Shown here piece by piece: positions 44,462 through 52,883 of a DNA stretch of 64,000 bases. The notes under the pieces are model-generated. The model ran no database searches. It saw only the letters and a program-made list of their open reading frames with translations, and was not told the DNA's origin. How positions within the stretch are numbered: position 1 is the stretch's first letter; each line of letters opens with the position of its first letter. The position numbers and the translations under genes were made by a program. Location of the stretch: contig NC_017278.1 of assembly GCF_000236585.1 (NCBI RefSeq), positions 1,240,001 to 1,304,000 on the forward strand, given 5' to 3'. This DNA comes from Thermus sp. CCB_US3_UF1. Lineage in GTDB: Bacteria > Deinococcota > Deinococci > Deinococcales > Thermaceae.

Positions 44462-45250
44462 CTATTCCGCCAGGGGCAGGGCCGCCAACTCCCGAAGCTG
44501 CGCCGCCGCGGCCTGGGCCACCCTGGGCTCCACCCCCAGTTCCCGGAGGAGTTCGGCCGCCGCCAGCATCTCCTCGTGCCGCCTTAGGGCGTGGCGCAGG
44601 CTCCCCTCCACCAGGCGGTCCACCAGCCCCTCGTCCGCTTCCTTGAAGCTTTGGGCGATGTTGGCCCGGATCTCCCCCTCCAGTCCCAGCCGCCTGGCCG
44701 CCTCCAGGGCCTCCACCACCGCCGCGGCCATGCCCTTGAAGAAGACGCTCCTCAGGAGCTTCCGGGTGGCGGCCTCTCCCGGGCCTTCCCCCACCACCTC
44801 CACCCGGGCCCCTAAGGGGACCAGGGCCCGGGCGTAGGCCTCAGCACCGGGGCCGGAAACCAGGGAAGGGGTCTTGAGCCCCCGGCCCGGTACGGGGCTC
44901 ATCAGGGCCACGTCGGCGAAAAGGGCCCCCGTGGAGGCCACCGCCGCGGCCAGGGTCCGCTTGAGCCCGGGGGAGGCGGTGTTCAGGTCGGCGAAAACCT
45001 GGCCCGGCCGCAGCACCGGGGCCACCCGCTGGACCACCTCCAGGGCCACCCGGGCCCAGTTCACGGAAAGGACCAGGTCCACGCCCTCCGCGGCCTCCGC
45101 CTCGCTGCCCGTCCGCCAGATCCCCAGGACGCCCTTCTCGGGCAAGGGGTCGTAGCCCACCACCTCCGCCCCAGCCTGGAGAAGGTCCTTAGCGATCTCC
45201 GACCCCGCCTCCCCCAGGCCCAGCACCCCTACCCGCAACCTCCTAGCCAT
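44462..45250 (-). CDS. 6PGDH-like NAD(P)-dependent dehydrogenase with DUF1932 C-terminal domain
   Basis: A 262-residue beta-hydroxyacid-dehydrogenase-like protein. The Rossmann motif is VGVLGLGEAGSEIAKDLL, followed by DLNTASPGLKRTLA and the DUF1932-type helical C-terminus with KLLRSVFFKGMAAAVVEALEAA (the Lys-containing active-site helix). Substrate unknown. In this operon it could oxidise a ring-cleavage hemiacetal or semialdehyde, the step done by LigC in the 4,5-cleavage pathway, but LigC is from another family. Overlaps the aldolase gene by 8 nt. Confidence 0.82.
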   Translation of the reverse strand: MARRLRVGVLGLGEAGSEIAKDLLQAGAEVVGYDPLPEKGVLGIWRTGSEAEAAEGVDLVLSVNWARVALEVVQRVAPVLRPGQVFADLNTASPGLKRTLAAAVASTGALFADVALMSPVPGRGLKTPSLVSGPGAEAYARALVPLGARVEVVGEGPGEAATRKLLRSVFFKGMAAAVVEALEAARRLGLEGEIRANIAQSFKEADEGLVDRLVEGSLRHALRRHEEMLAAAELLRELGVEPRVAQAAAAQLRELAALPLAE

Positions 45251-45911
45251 CCCCCGCCTCCCGAGCCCGCTCCACCTGGGCCAGGGCCTCCTTTAGCCCC
45301 TCCCGCAGGCCGTAAAGGTCCAGGGAGAGCTCCCCCCGGGCAAACCGCTCCCGCAAGGCAGCCTCGCGGCCAGCCCGTTCCCTAGCCCTCTGCAAAACCT
45401 CCCGGGCCCGCTCCCGCCGCACCACCACCACCCCGTCCCCGTCCAGGACCAGGTAGTCCCCCAGCCGCACCTCCACCCCCCCTACCCGCACGGGCACCCC
45501 CAGGCCCAAAACCCTCTCCCGCCTGGCCCCCCGGGGGCTCACCCAGCGGGCCCAAACAGGGAGGCCCAGGGAAACGAGCTCGTCCCGGTCCCGCACCGCC
45601 CCATCCACCAGGAGGGCCGCCGCCCCCTGGGCCTTGGCCTGGGTGGCCAGCAGCTCCCCCACCAGGGCCACCGGTTCCGGCTCGGGCATGCCTAGGACCA
45701 GGACCTCCCCCGGCCTCAAGGCTGCCATGGCCGCATGGGCCCCCAGGTTGTCTCCTTGGGCGCAGAGGACCGGCAGGGCCGGCCCCGCCGCCTTGGCCCC
45801 CTCGGGAATCCGCAGGAAACCCGCCTGTACCAGGCCCTCCCTTCCCGAGGCCTCGTACAGGGTGGCGCTCCCCAAGGCCGCCAGCTCCCGCACCTCCTCC
45901 GGGCTCAGCAT
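45243..45911 (-). CDS. ligK: 4-carboxy-4-hydroxy-2-oxoadipate aldolase / RraA-family protein (LigK/GalC type)
   Basis: A 222-residue RraA-fold aldolase. The signature is GDNLGAHAAMAALRPGEVLVL with AALLVDGAVRDRDELVSLGLPVWARWVSPRG, where the Arg-Asp pair binds pyruvate and the divalent metal. The C-terminal GLKEALAQVERA helix is as in LigK. LigK/GalC splits 4-carboxy-4-hydroxy-2-oxoadipate to pyruvate and oxaloacetate and also decarboxylates oxaloacetate. Directly follows the GalB gene, its pathway predecessor. Pathway call is strengthened by this pairing. Confidence 0.88.
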   Translation of the reverse strand: MLSPEEVRELAALGSATLYEASGREGLVQAGFLRIPEGAKAAGPALPVLCAQGDNLGAHAAMAALRPGEVLVLGMPEPEPVALVGELLATQAKAQGAAALLVDGAVRDRDELVSLGLPVWARWVSPRGARRERVLGLGVPVRVGGVEVRLGDYLVLDGDGVVVVRRERAREVLQRARERAGREAALRERFARGELSLDLYGLREGLKEALAQVERAREAGDG

Positions 45912-45920
45912 CCTCCCCTC

Positions 45921-46631
45921 CTAAAGGCTGCGGACCACCTGGGGCAAGACCCTCTGGAAGGCCTCGGCCCGCGCAATCTCCTTCTGGCCGGAGATCCGCC
46001 GGGCGTGGTTGGCCCGGTGCTCGGCCCGTTCGGCGTAGTAGCGCTGCAGGTACCGCTGCGAAGCGAAGGCCTCCATGGCGGCTACCTTCTTCTCCCACAC
46101 CGGGGTGATGTCCAGGAAAAGGTTGGGCACAAACCCGCAAAGCTCCGGCTGGTGGGGCTCAAAGAGGAGAAACTCGGGAGGGTTTATGGTCCTGAAGGCG
46201 CTGGCCACCCCCGCGCCCGAGGCCAGCTGCCGGGCCAGCTCCGTGGCCTCGTAGGCCACGGGGTGGTCGGGGTTGAAGGGATCCTGGGGGGTGTGGGTGA
46301 TGAGAACCTGGGGGGCGAAGTCCACCAGGATGCCCACCAGCCGCTCCAAGGCCTCCTCCCCCACCCGCAAGGGGTAGTCCCCCAGGTCCAAGGGGAGGAA
46401 GTCCGCCCCCAGGATGGCCGCCGCCTGGCTAGCCTCCTGGTGGCGGATGGCCTTCACCCTTTCCAAGGTCTGTCCGGGCTCCTTCCAGAGCTCCCCCGAC
46501 TCCCCCCGCTCCCCGTAGCTCAGGGCCACCACCAGGGCCTTTCCCCCCTGGGCCACGGTCAGGGCGATGGCTCCCCCCGCCCGCCAGACAAAGTCCGCGG
46601 CATGGGCGCTAACCACCAGGAGCCGCTTCAT
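45921..46631 (-). CDS. galB: 4-oxalomesaconate hydratase, GalB (PIG-L family) type
   Basis: A 236-residue protein of the PIG-L/LmbE deacetylase fold. The metal motif is AHAADFVWRAGGAIAL (His, Asp), with VVALSYGERGESGELW and a third ligand in FNPDHPVAYEAT. These and the LFEPHQPELCGFVPN and HARRISGQKEIARAEAFQRV tracts match my recollection of the GalB hydratases of gallate degradation rather than sugar deacetylases. GalB hydrates 4-oxalomesaconate to 4-carboxy-4-hydroxy-2-oxoadipate. ATG 46631 overlaps the upstream stop (ATGA). Confidence 0.88.
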   Translation of the reverse strand: MKRLLVVSAHAADFVWRAGGAIALTVAQGGKALVVALSYGERGESGELWKEPGQTLERVKAIRHQEASQAAAILGADFLPLDLGDYPLRVGEEALERLVGILVDFAPQVLITHTPQDPFNPDHPVAYEATELARQLASGAGVASAFRTINPPEFLLFEPHQPELCGFVPNLFLDITPVWEKKVAAMEAFASQRYLQRYYAERAEHRANHARRISGQKEIARAEAFQRVLPQVVRSL

Positions 46632-47539
46632 CCCCCACCTCCTCGCGCCAAAAGGCTGGGCACCTCCACGGCCATATGCCGCACCTCTGCCTCGGAAAAA
46701 CCCGCCCCCAGGAGCCGGTCGGCGAAGAGGGCCAAGCCCTCTTCCACCGGGGGGTTTTTGGGCTGGCCCAGGTCCGTGGAGAGGAAGCTCCGCTCCACCC
46801 CTGCCCCCCGTATGGCGGCAAACAGCCTTTCCCAAGGGACTTTCCCCGTCCATGAGGGAGCCAGGCAGCGCTCCAAGTAGGCCCCTTGCCCCGCCAGGTA
46901 CCTCTGCTCCTCTATGGAAAGGTTCTGGGTGGGATAGTCGGGATGGGTGACCACCACCTGCCGGACGCCTTCCTCGAGGGCAGCCTCCACCACCTTTAAA
47001 ACCTCCTCCCGGGAAAGGTGGCCCGTGGCCAGGACCAGGCCGTGGCGGGCCACCACCCGGAGCACGGCCCGCGCCTCGGGCCGTACCCGGCCCGTCCCGT
47101 CCAGGACGGCGATGGGCGGCGGGAGGAGCCCCTGCCCGGCAAACTCCCCCTGCAGCCTGGCCCATTGGGGCCGCTTCTCCGCAGGAAGCCCCTCCACCTC
47201 CCCGGCCTCGTTGGCCGCGTCCACGGTGGGCATCCAGACAAAGCGAGCCCCAGCCCGGGCCGCCACCTCCACGGCCAAAGGGTTCAGGCCCCCCACGGCG
47301 TGGTTCAGCACCACCGCCCCCAGAACCTCCACCCCGGGTACCGCCTTGCGCACCACCTGGGCCCGCTCCGCCGTGGGGGCGTAGTGGGATTTGAGGAGGA
47401 AACCCCTAAGCCCCAGTTCCCGAAAGCGCCAGGCCAGGGTGAGGTCATCGGTCTTGCGGGGAAGGATGTCGGGCTCCACGTGGACGTGGAGATCGTAAGC
47501 CCCCTGCACCAGGGCCAGGGCCCGCTCGCTTGGCCTCAC
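46628..47539 (-). CDS. DUF6282-like TIM-barrel metal hydrolase
   Basis: A 303-residue amidohydrolase-like barrel. DLHVHVEPDILPR (metal HxH, about residues 17-19), FLLKSHYAPTAERA, LATGHLSREEVL, VVVTHPDYPTQNL and FLSTDLGQPKNPPVEEG give the expected order of metal and catalytic residues. I recognise it as a DUF6282-type protein with no established reaction. Its place between regulator and GalB suggests a lactonase or hydrolase acting just before 4-oxalomesaconate, the LigI step, though LigI belongs to a different amidohydrolase branch. Confidence 0.8.
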   Translation of the reverse strand: MRPSERALALVQGAYDLHVHVEPDILPRKTDDLTLAWRFRELGLRGFLLKSHYAPTAERAQVVRKAVPGVEVLGAVVLNHAVGGLNPLAVEVAARAGARFVWMPTVDAANEAGEVEGLPAEKRPQWARLQGEFAGQGLLPPPIAVLDGTGRVRPEARAVLRVVARHGLVLATGHLSREEVLKVVEAALEEGVRQVVVTHPDYPTQNLSIEEQRYLAGQGAYLERCLAPSWTGKVPWERLFAAIRGAGVERSFLSTDLGQPKNPPVEEGLALFADRLLGAGFSEAEVRHMAVEVPSLLARGGGG

Positions 47540-48195
47540 GCCCCACCCCCCTTGGCCTGGCGCAAGGCGGCGATGACCCCCTGGAGGTGGGCCTTCATGG
47601 CCCTTTCCGCCGCCTCCTCATCGTGGGCGGCCACCGCCTCCAGGATAAGGCGGTGCTCCTCCAAGGAGCGCTGCGAGCGCCCCGGCACCAAAACCGTGCG
47701 GAACTGGTGCCGCACCCCTTGGGCCCGCAGGGCCTCGATGAGCCTCCTGGCCGCTCCATGGCCGGAGATCTCCACCAGGGTGCGGTGGAAAAGGCTATTG
47801 AGCTCGGACATGCCCAAAAGGTCCCCCTCCCGGAAACGGGCCTCCATCTGGGCGTGGATCTGGCGCAACCGGGCGATCGCCTCCGGCGTGGCCTTGCGGG
47901 CCGCGTGGCGCACCGCCAGGCATTCCAGGGCCATGCGGGCCTCGAGGATCTCCACCGCCTCCTCCTCGGTAATGACCCGCACCCAGGCCCCCCGGTAGGG
48001 CTCGCTCTCCACCAGACCGTCCTGTTCCAGCTTGGCCAAGGCGGTGCGGATGGCCGCCCGCCCCAGGCCGAAACGCTCGGAAAGCTCCTTCTCCACCAGG
48101 CGCTGCCCGGGAAGGAGCTCCCCCTGCAGGATGGCCTCCCGCAACCGTTGGTAGGCCTGCTGCACCTCGGTGGCCTTCTCTAGAGCCGGCATCAC
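47536..48195 (-). CDS. GntR-family (FadR/FCD-type) transcriptional regulator
   Basis: A 219-residue regulator. The winged helix at about residues 12-75 contains YQRLREAILQGELLPGQRLV and ELSERFGLGRAAIRTALAKL; the C-terminal FCD domain keeps the metal-ligand pattern (LNSLFHRTLVEIS, EEHRLILEAV, HLQGV). The ligand is probably an aromatic acid or ring-cleavage acid. It lies inside the gal/lig-like operon, overlapping both neighbours, and is the best candidate to bind the ATTGT-NN-ACAAT operators at 49215 and 62916. ATG 48192 region overlaps the dioxygenase stop. Confidence 0.92.
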   Translation of the reverse strand: MMPALEKATEVQQAYQRLREAILQGELLPGQRLVEKELSERFGLGRAAIRTALAKLEQDGLVESEPYRGAWVRVITEEEAVEILEARMALECLAVRHAARKATPEAIARLRQIHAQMEARFREGDLLGMSELNSLFHRTLVEISGHGAARRLIEALRAQGVRHQFRTVLVPGRSQRSLEEHRLILEAVAAHDEEAAERAMKAHLQGVIAALRQAKGGGA

Positions 48196-49181
48196 GCCTC
48201 CTCCACCGGGGGAACCCCGTAGGTGTGGAAGCTCTCCACGGTTTTAAGCCCCCAAGCCTGGCCCTTCTTCCGCTCCTCCTCGTCCCAAACGATGGGCTTC
48301 CAGTCGGGGGCCAAAAGAAGCCGGGCTCCCGGGCAAGCCACCTCAAAACGGCACCCCCCCGGCTCGTAGACGTAGAGGAAAAAGGTCTGCTGGATGGCGT
48401 GCTTGTGGGGGCCGGTCTCGATGAAGACCCCGTGCTCCAAGCAGACGTCCGCCGCCCGCAAAACCTCCTCTCGGCTGTCCACGGCGTAGGTGAAATGGTG
48501 CAGCCGCCCCTTGGCCCCTAGGTGGTCCTTGGTGATGGCCACGTCGTAGGTTTTGTTGGTGCAGGTGAGCCAGGCCCCTTGCTCGCTGCCGTCGCGGAAG
48601 AGGATCTGCTCCGTCACCTTCATGCCCAGGAAATGTTCCATGAAAGCCCGCACCGCCCCCACATCGGAGGCCAAGAGGTTCACGTGGTCCAGCCGCCTCA
48701 GGTTGGCCCCCCTTCCGGGAAAGCGGGAGGCCTGGTTCTTCAAGGCGGGCCGGGTGGCCTCCGTGGGGGTGTACCAGCGGGTTTCGTAGTAGAGCTCCAT
48801 CGGGTGCCCATCCGGGGTGCGGAAGCGGTAGGCGGGGCCGTGCCCCAGGTCGCCTTCCGTCCACCCTTCCCCCAGACCCAAGGCCTCCAGGGCCCGGACC
48901 CGCCGCAGAAGCCCCTCGGGGCTCTTGGCGCGGAAGGCCAGGTGGCCGAGGCCGGGCCTTTTGTCCGCGGTGAGCTTCAGGGTGTGGAACTCGTAATCGT
49001 CCCAGCCCCGCAGGTAGTAGGAGTCCCCTTCGTGCCCGCTCACCTCCATCCCCATGACCTGGGTAAAAAAGCGCAGGCTTTCCTCCAGCTTCGGGGTGAG
49101 GAGTTCCAGGTGGGCCAGGTGGGCCAGGTCCCCGTAGGGCCAACGCCCCCAGGCATCTTGGGTAAAAGCGTGCGCTTCCAT
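48192..49181 (-). CDS. Type I (VOC) extradiol ring-cleavage dioxygenase, catechol 2,3-dioxygenase-like
   Basis: A 329-residue two-domain VOC dioxygenase. Fe(II) ligands appear as the His in LRRLDHVNLLA (about residue 151), the His in GRLHHFTYAV (about 215) and the Glu in GGCRFEVACPG (about 268). [22 protein letters not shown] and the C-terminal HTYGVPPVEEA resemble thermophilic/Bacillus-type catechol dioxygenases. Its sister at 61907-62878 shares these blocks. First gene of the operon with GalB and LigK, so its substrate may be a carboxylated catechol such as protocatechuate or a gallate-like acid (inference). Start ATG 49181 follows GAGGGGG. Confidence 0.9.
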   Translation of the reverse strand: MEAHAFTQDAWGRWPYGDLAHLAHLELLTPKLEESLRFFTQVMGMEVSGHEGDSYYLRGWDDYEFHTLKLTADKRPGLGHLAFRAKSPEGLLRRVRALEALGLGEGWTEGDLGHGPAYRFRTPDGHPMELYYETRWYTPTEATRPALKNQASRFPGRGANLRRLDHVNLLASDVGAVRAFMEHFLGMKVTEQILFRDGSEQGAWLTCTNKTYDVAITKDHLGAKGRLHHFTYAVDSREEVLRAADVCLEHGVFIETGPHKHAIQQTFFLYVYEPGGCRFEVACPGARLLLAPDWKPIVWDEEERKKGQAWGLKTVESFHTYGVPPVEEA

Positions 49182-49194
49182 AGCCTTCCCCCTC

Positions 49195-49230
49195 ACCCTA
49201 CGCCAACGTCAACGAAATTGTCAACAATCT
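49195..49230 (-). promoter_or_regulatory. Promoter and GntR-type operator of the gal/lig-like operon
   Basis: On the minus strand TTGACA (49224-49219), an 18-nt spacer and TAGGGT (49200-49195) form a good promoter 13 nt before the dioxygenase ATG. The -35 lies inside the 16-bp site AAATTGTCAACAATCT (49215-49230, plus strand), core ATTGT-NN-ACAAT. The same site recurs at 62916-62931 over another TTGACA. Confidence 0.65.
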
Positions 49231-49253
49231 TGTTCGCCCATGGACCGCGGCGG

Positions 49254-49270
49254 GTTCGGCATAACGGAAC
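49254..49270. promoter_or_regulatory. Candidate IclR-type operator GTTC-N9-GAAC upstream of the ALDH/Liv operon
   Basis: GTTC-N9-GAAC with centre GGCATAACG (one more G/C pair extends it to GGTTC/GAACC). It lies 57 nt before the ALDH start. A matching GTTC-N9-GAAC, also with ATA at the centre, lies upstream of the IclR gene at 61396-61412. Confidence 0.45.
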
Positions 49271-49327
49271 CACCCGGTAGCCCAAGGCCGTGGGCCTAGC
49301 CTACCTTGAACCTCGGAGGCCACAACC

Positions 49328-50791
49328 ATGACCCAAACGGCAAAGCACGTGGGCTTGTACATCGCCGGCGCATGGCGCCCGGCCCAGGAAGGCCGACGCT
49401 TCCAGCGGCGAAGCCCCCTGGACGGGCAGGCGGTAAGCGAAGCGGAAGCGGCAGGCCTCGAGGACGCCCACCAAGCGGTGGAAGCGGCCTTGGAAGCCTT
49501 CCCCGCATGGTCGGAAACCCCGCCCAGCCAGCGGCGAGACCTCCTCTGGAAGGCGGCGGAGGCCCTCGAGGCCCGGCTGGAAGCCTTTGTAGAAGCCATG
49601 GTGGAGGAAACGGGGGCTACCCCCGGCTGGGCCCACCTCAACGTGCACCTGGCGGCGGGCATGCTGAAGGAAGCCGCCGCCCTCACCACCCAGATCACCG
49701 GGGAGGTCATCCCCTCAGACCGGCCGGGCACCCTGGCCTTTGCCGTCCGCCAGCCCGTGGGCGTGATCCTCAGCCTGGCCCCCTGGAACGCCCCCGTGAT
49801 CCTGGGGGTGCGGGCCCTGGCCACCCCCTTGGCTTGCGGCAACACCGTGGTCTTCAAGGGCTCCGAGCTCTCCCCTCGCACCCACGCCCTCATCGTGGAG
49901 GCCTTGGCCGAGGCAGGCCTACCCCCGGGGGTGGTCAACTTCCTCACCACCGCCCCCGAGGACGCCCCCCGGGTGGTGGAGGCCCTCATCGCCCATCCCG
50001 GGGTACGCCGGGTCAACTTCACCGGCTCCACCCGCACCGGCCGCATCATCGCTGAGCTGGCTGGACGGCACCTGAAGCCCGTGTTGTTGGAACTAGGGGG
50101 AAAGGCCCCGGCCATCGTCCTCAAGGACGCCGACCTGGAAGCGGCCGCCCGGGCCATCGCCTTCGGCGCCTTCGCCAACCAAGGGCAGATCTGCATGTCC
50201 ACGGAAAGGGTGGTGGTGGAGGAGGCCGTGGCCGACGCCCTGGTGGAGCGATTGGCCCAAAGGGCCGCTAGCCTCCCTGTGGGCGACCCGCGCACGGGGC
50301 AGGCGGCCTTGGGCTGCCTGGTGGAGCCCAAGGCCGCCGAACGGGTGGCCTCCTTGGTGGAAGAGGCCCTGGCCCAGGGAGCCAGGCTGGTGGCGGGTGG
50401 GCGGAAGCAGGGCCCCTTCTTCTGGCCCACGGTGCTGGACCGGGTAACCCCTAAAATGCGCATCTACCACGAGGAGTCCTTCGGCCCTGTGGCGGTGGTG
50501 GTCCGGGTGGCCGACGAAGAGGAGGCGGTGCGGGTAGCCAACGACACCGAGTACGGGCTCTCCGCCGCCATCTTCACCCGGGACATCGCCAAGGGGCTCA
50601 AGCTGGCCAAGCGGGTGCAGTCGGGGATCTGCCACATCAACGGCCCCACGGTCCACGACGAGCCCCAGATGCCCTTTGGGGGCGTCAAGGCCTCCGGGTA
50701 CGGCCGCTTTGGCGGCAGGGCCGGCATCCACGAGTTCACCGAGCTCCGCTGGATCACGGTGCAAACGGAACCCCTGCAGTTCCCCTTCTAA
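49328..50791 (+). CDS. NAD(P)-dependent aldehyde dehydrogenase (aromatic-aldehyde type)
   Basis: A 487-residue ALDH. VILSLAPWNAPVILGVRALA (Asn in APWN), LLELGGKAPAIVL (Glu), AFANQGQICMSTERVVV (nucleophile Cys), EESFGPVAVVV and EPQMPFGGVKASGYGRFGG are present. The APWNAP and QGQICMSTER variants are those of salicylaldehyde/vanillin/benzaldehyde dehydrogenases rather than of 2-hydroxymuconate semialdehyde dehydrogenase (a separate gene, 56178-57686). First gene of an operon with a Liv-type importer, suggesting entry of an aromatic aldehyde or alcohol. Confidence 0.88.
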   Translation: MTQTAKHVGLYIAGAWRPAQEGRRFQRRSPLDGQAVSEAEAAGLEDAHQAVEAALEAFPAWSETPPSQRRDLLWKAAEALEARLEAFVEAMVEETGATPGWAHLNVHLAAGMLKEAAALTTQITGEVIPSDRPGTLAFAVRQPVGVILSLAPWNAPVILGVRALATPLACGNTVVFKGSELSPRTHALIVEALAEAGLPPGVVNFLTTAPEDAPRVVEALIAHPGVRRVNFTGSTRTGRIIAELAGRHLKPVLLELGGKAPAIVLKDADLEAAARAIAFGAFANQGQICMSTERVVVEEAVADALVERLAQRAASLPVGDPRTGQAALGCLVEPKAAERVASLVEEALAQGARLVAGGRKQGPFFWPTVLDRVTPKMRIYHEESFGPVAVVVRVADEEEAVRVANDTEYGLSAAIFTRDIAKGLKLAKRVQSGICHINGPTVHDEPQMPFGGVKASGYGRFGGRAGIHEFTELRWITVQTEPLQFPF

Positions 50792-50803
50792 GGGAGGAAA
50801 GCC

Positions 50804-52003
50804 ATGAAAGAGAGCCGGAGGAGGTTTCTCGCCCAAGGACTGGCCGCCGCTGCCCTGCTGGCCGGGGCCAAGGCCCAGGGCCGTACGGTGCGCATCGGCT
50901 ACTCCATCTCCAAGACCGGCCCCTACGCTACGGGCGCCGGGATCACCACCCTGCCCAACTACCGCCTCTGGGTGGAGGAGGTGAACGCCGCCGGCGGGCT
51001 TAAGCTGGCCTCCGGGCCGGCCCGCATCGCCGTGGTGGAGTACGACGACCGCTCCAGCCCCGAGGAGGCCATCCGCAACATCGAGCGCCTCATCACCCAG
51101 GACAAGGTGGACTTCGTCCTGCCCCCCTGGGGCACGGCCATGAACCTGGCGGTGGCCCCGGTCTTCGCCCGCCATGGCTACCCCCAGGTGGCGGTGACCA
51201 ACCTGAGCGAGAAGACCCCGGAGTTGGTCCGCCGCTGGCCCAGCTACTTCTCCTTCCTCGGCCTTCCCTCCCAGTACGCCGAGGCCCTGGCCCTCCTCCT
51301 GCGCAACCTGGCCGCCGCGGGGAAAGGAGGGCGCCGGGTAGCCGTGGTGCACACGGACGACGAGTTCGGCTTGGAGCTCTCGGGCGCCTTCCGCCGGGCG
51401 GCGCAAAAGGAAGGGTTGGAACTGGTCTATTTCCAGAGCTACCCCCAGGGCTTTAGCGACTTCCAGTCCCTCTTAAACGCGGTTAAGGGCCGCAACCCCG
51501 ATGCCTTCGTGGCCTTCAGCTACCCGGCGGAAACCCTAGCCCTGCCGGAGGCCGCGGCGGTGGTAGGGTTCAACCCCGCCGTCTTCTTCCTGGGGGTAGG
51601 CACGGCCTTCCCCGTGTTCCGGCAGCGCTACGGCGCCCGGGCCGAGGGGATCATGGGCTTGGGCGGCGTGGCCCCCAACCAGGCCTGGCGGGGTTACCTG
51701 GAACGGCACCAGGCGGTCACGGGCCAGGAGCCCGATCGCTGGGCCAGCCAGGCCACCTACGCCTCCCTCCAGGCCCTCAAGGCGGCCATCGAAACCGCGG
51801 GCAAGGTGGACCGCTTCCAGATCGTTCGCCTTCTGCGCCAGGAAACCTTTGACACCATCCTGGGGCCCTTGAGGCTAGAGGGCAACATCTTCCGGGGCAA
51901 CTGGCTTATCGGCCAGTGGCAGGACGGGGAGTTCGTGGCCCTGATGCCGGAAAGGCCCGGGGCCCAGGCCCCCCGGGTGCCCAAACCCGCCTGGAGCCGG
52001 TAG
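50804..52003 (+). CDS. Branched-chain-type ABC substrate-binding protein (LivJ family)
   Basis: A 399-residue periplasmic-binding protein with a twin-arginine-like signal (SRRRFLAQGLAAAALLAG). VRIGYSISKTGPYATGAGIT, VDFVLPPWGTAMNLAVAPVF and RVAVVHTDDEFGLELSGAF belong to the Peripla_BP_6 fold. In aromatic-catabolism clusters such proteins bind aromatic acids rather than leucine; the flanking genes support that here (inference). GGAGG lies before ATG 50804, 12 nt after the ALDH stop. Confidence 0.9.
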   Translation: MKESRRRFLAQGLAAAALLAGAKAQGRTVRIGYSISKTGPYATGAGITTLPNYRLWVEEVNAAGGLKLASGPARIAVVEYDDRSSPEEAIRNIERLITQDKVDFVLPPWGTAMNLAVAPVFARHGYPQVAVTNLSEKTPELVRRWPSYFSFLGLPSQYAEALALLLRNLAAAGKGGRRVAVVHTDDEFGLELSGAFRRAAQKEGLELVYFQSYPQGFSDFQSLLNAVKGRNPDAFVAFSYPAETLALPEAAAVVGFNPAVFFLGVGTAFPVFRQRYGARAEGIMGLGGVAPNQAWRGYLERHQAVTGQEPDRWASQATYASLQALKAAIETAGKVDRFQIVRLLRQETFDTILGPLRLEGNIFRGNWLIGQWQDGEFVALMPERPGAQAPRVPKPAWSR

Positions 52004-52007
52004 GCCC

Positions 52008-52883
52008 ATGGCCCTCCTGGATGCCATGATCACCGGGGCCATCGCCGGAGGGGTTTACGGCCTTTTGGCCCTGGGGCTGGCCCTTCAGTACGGGGTGGCC
52101 CGCATCCTCAACCTGGCCTATGGGGAAGCCGTGGCCCTGGGGGGTATCCTGACCGCCTTGCTCTACCAGGGGGCAGGGATGAGCCCCCTCCTTTGCCTCC
52201 TCCTCCTGCCCCCCCTGTTTACCCTGGGCCACCTCTTCCTCCACCGCTGGCTCTTCCTGCCCCTGCTGGGCCGGCGGCTGGCCGTGGACGGGGAGAAGGA
52301 GGGTCGGGTCATCCTGCTTACCTTTGGCCTTTCCTTCTTGGTCCAAGGGCTACTGGCGGCGGAACTGGGAGGACGGCTTTTTAGCTACAGCTTCCTGGGC
52401 CAGGGGGTGGCCCTGGGGCCCAGCGCCGTGGCCCTCAACCGTCTCCTGGCCTTCGCCTTGGGGCTCGTCTTGGTGGTTGCGGTGCACCTCTTCCTGAACC
52501 GCACCCGGCTGGGGACCGCGGTGCGGGCCCTAAGCCGGGAACCGGAGGAGGCCCTCCTGGTAGGGGTTCCCGCCCCCAGGCTCAGCGCCTGGGTCTTCGC
52601 CTTAGGGGGTGGGGTGGCCGCGGCCACGGGGGTGCTCCTCAGCATGTTCCAGGCCCTAGCCCCCTCCTCGGGGCCCGAGCTCACCCTGAAGGCCTTGGTG
52701 GTGGTCATCTTAGGCGGCCTGGGCGGGGCCCCGGGGGCCTTGGCGGGCGGGATGGTCCTGGGGATGGCCGAGGGGCTGGTAGCCCGATTCCTCAACCCGG
52801 GGCTCAGCTTGGCCGCGGTGTACGGCCTCTTCGTCCTGGCCGTCTGGTACCTGCGGGGCAAGAGGGAGGAGGCGCGGCAGTGA
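52008..52883 (+). CDS. livH: Branched-chain-type ABC permease (LivH family)
   Basis: A 291-residue permease with about eight helices. GGVYGLLALGLALQYGVARILNLAYGE (read as GVARILNLAYGEAVALGG) is the LivH start motif and GGLGGAPGALAGGMVLGMAEGL the coupling region. It begins 4 nt after the binding-protein stop and overlaps the next gene as GTGA. Confidence 0.9.
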   Translation: MALLDAMITGAIAGGVYGLLALGLALQYGVARILNLAYGEAVALGGILTALLYQGAGMSPLLCLLLLPPLFTLGHLFLHRWLFLPLLGRRLAVDGEKEGRVILLTFGLSFLVQGLLAAELGGRLFSYSFLGQGVALGPSAVALNRLLAFALGLVLVVAVHLFLNRTRLGTAVRALSREPEEALLVGVPAPRLSAWVFALGGGVAAATGVLLSMFQALAPSSGPELTLKALVVVILGGLGGAPGALAGGMVLGMAEGLVARFLNPGLSLAAVYGLFVLAVWYLRGKREEARQ

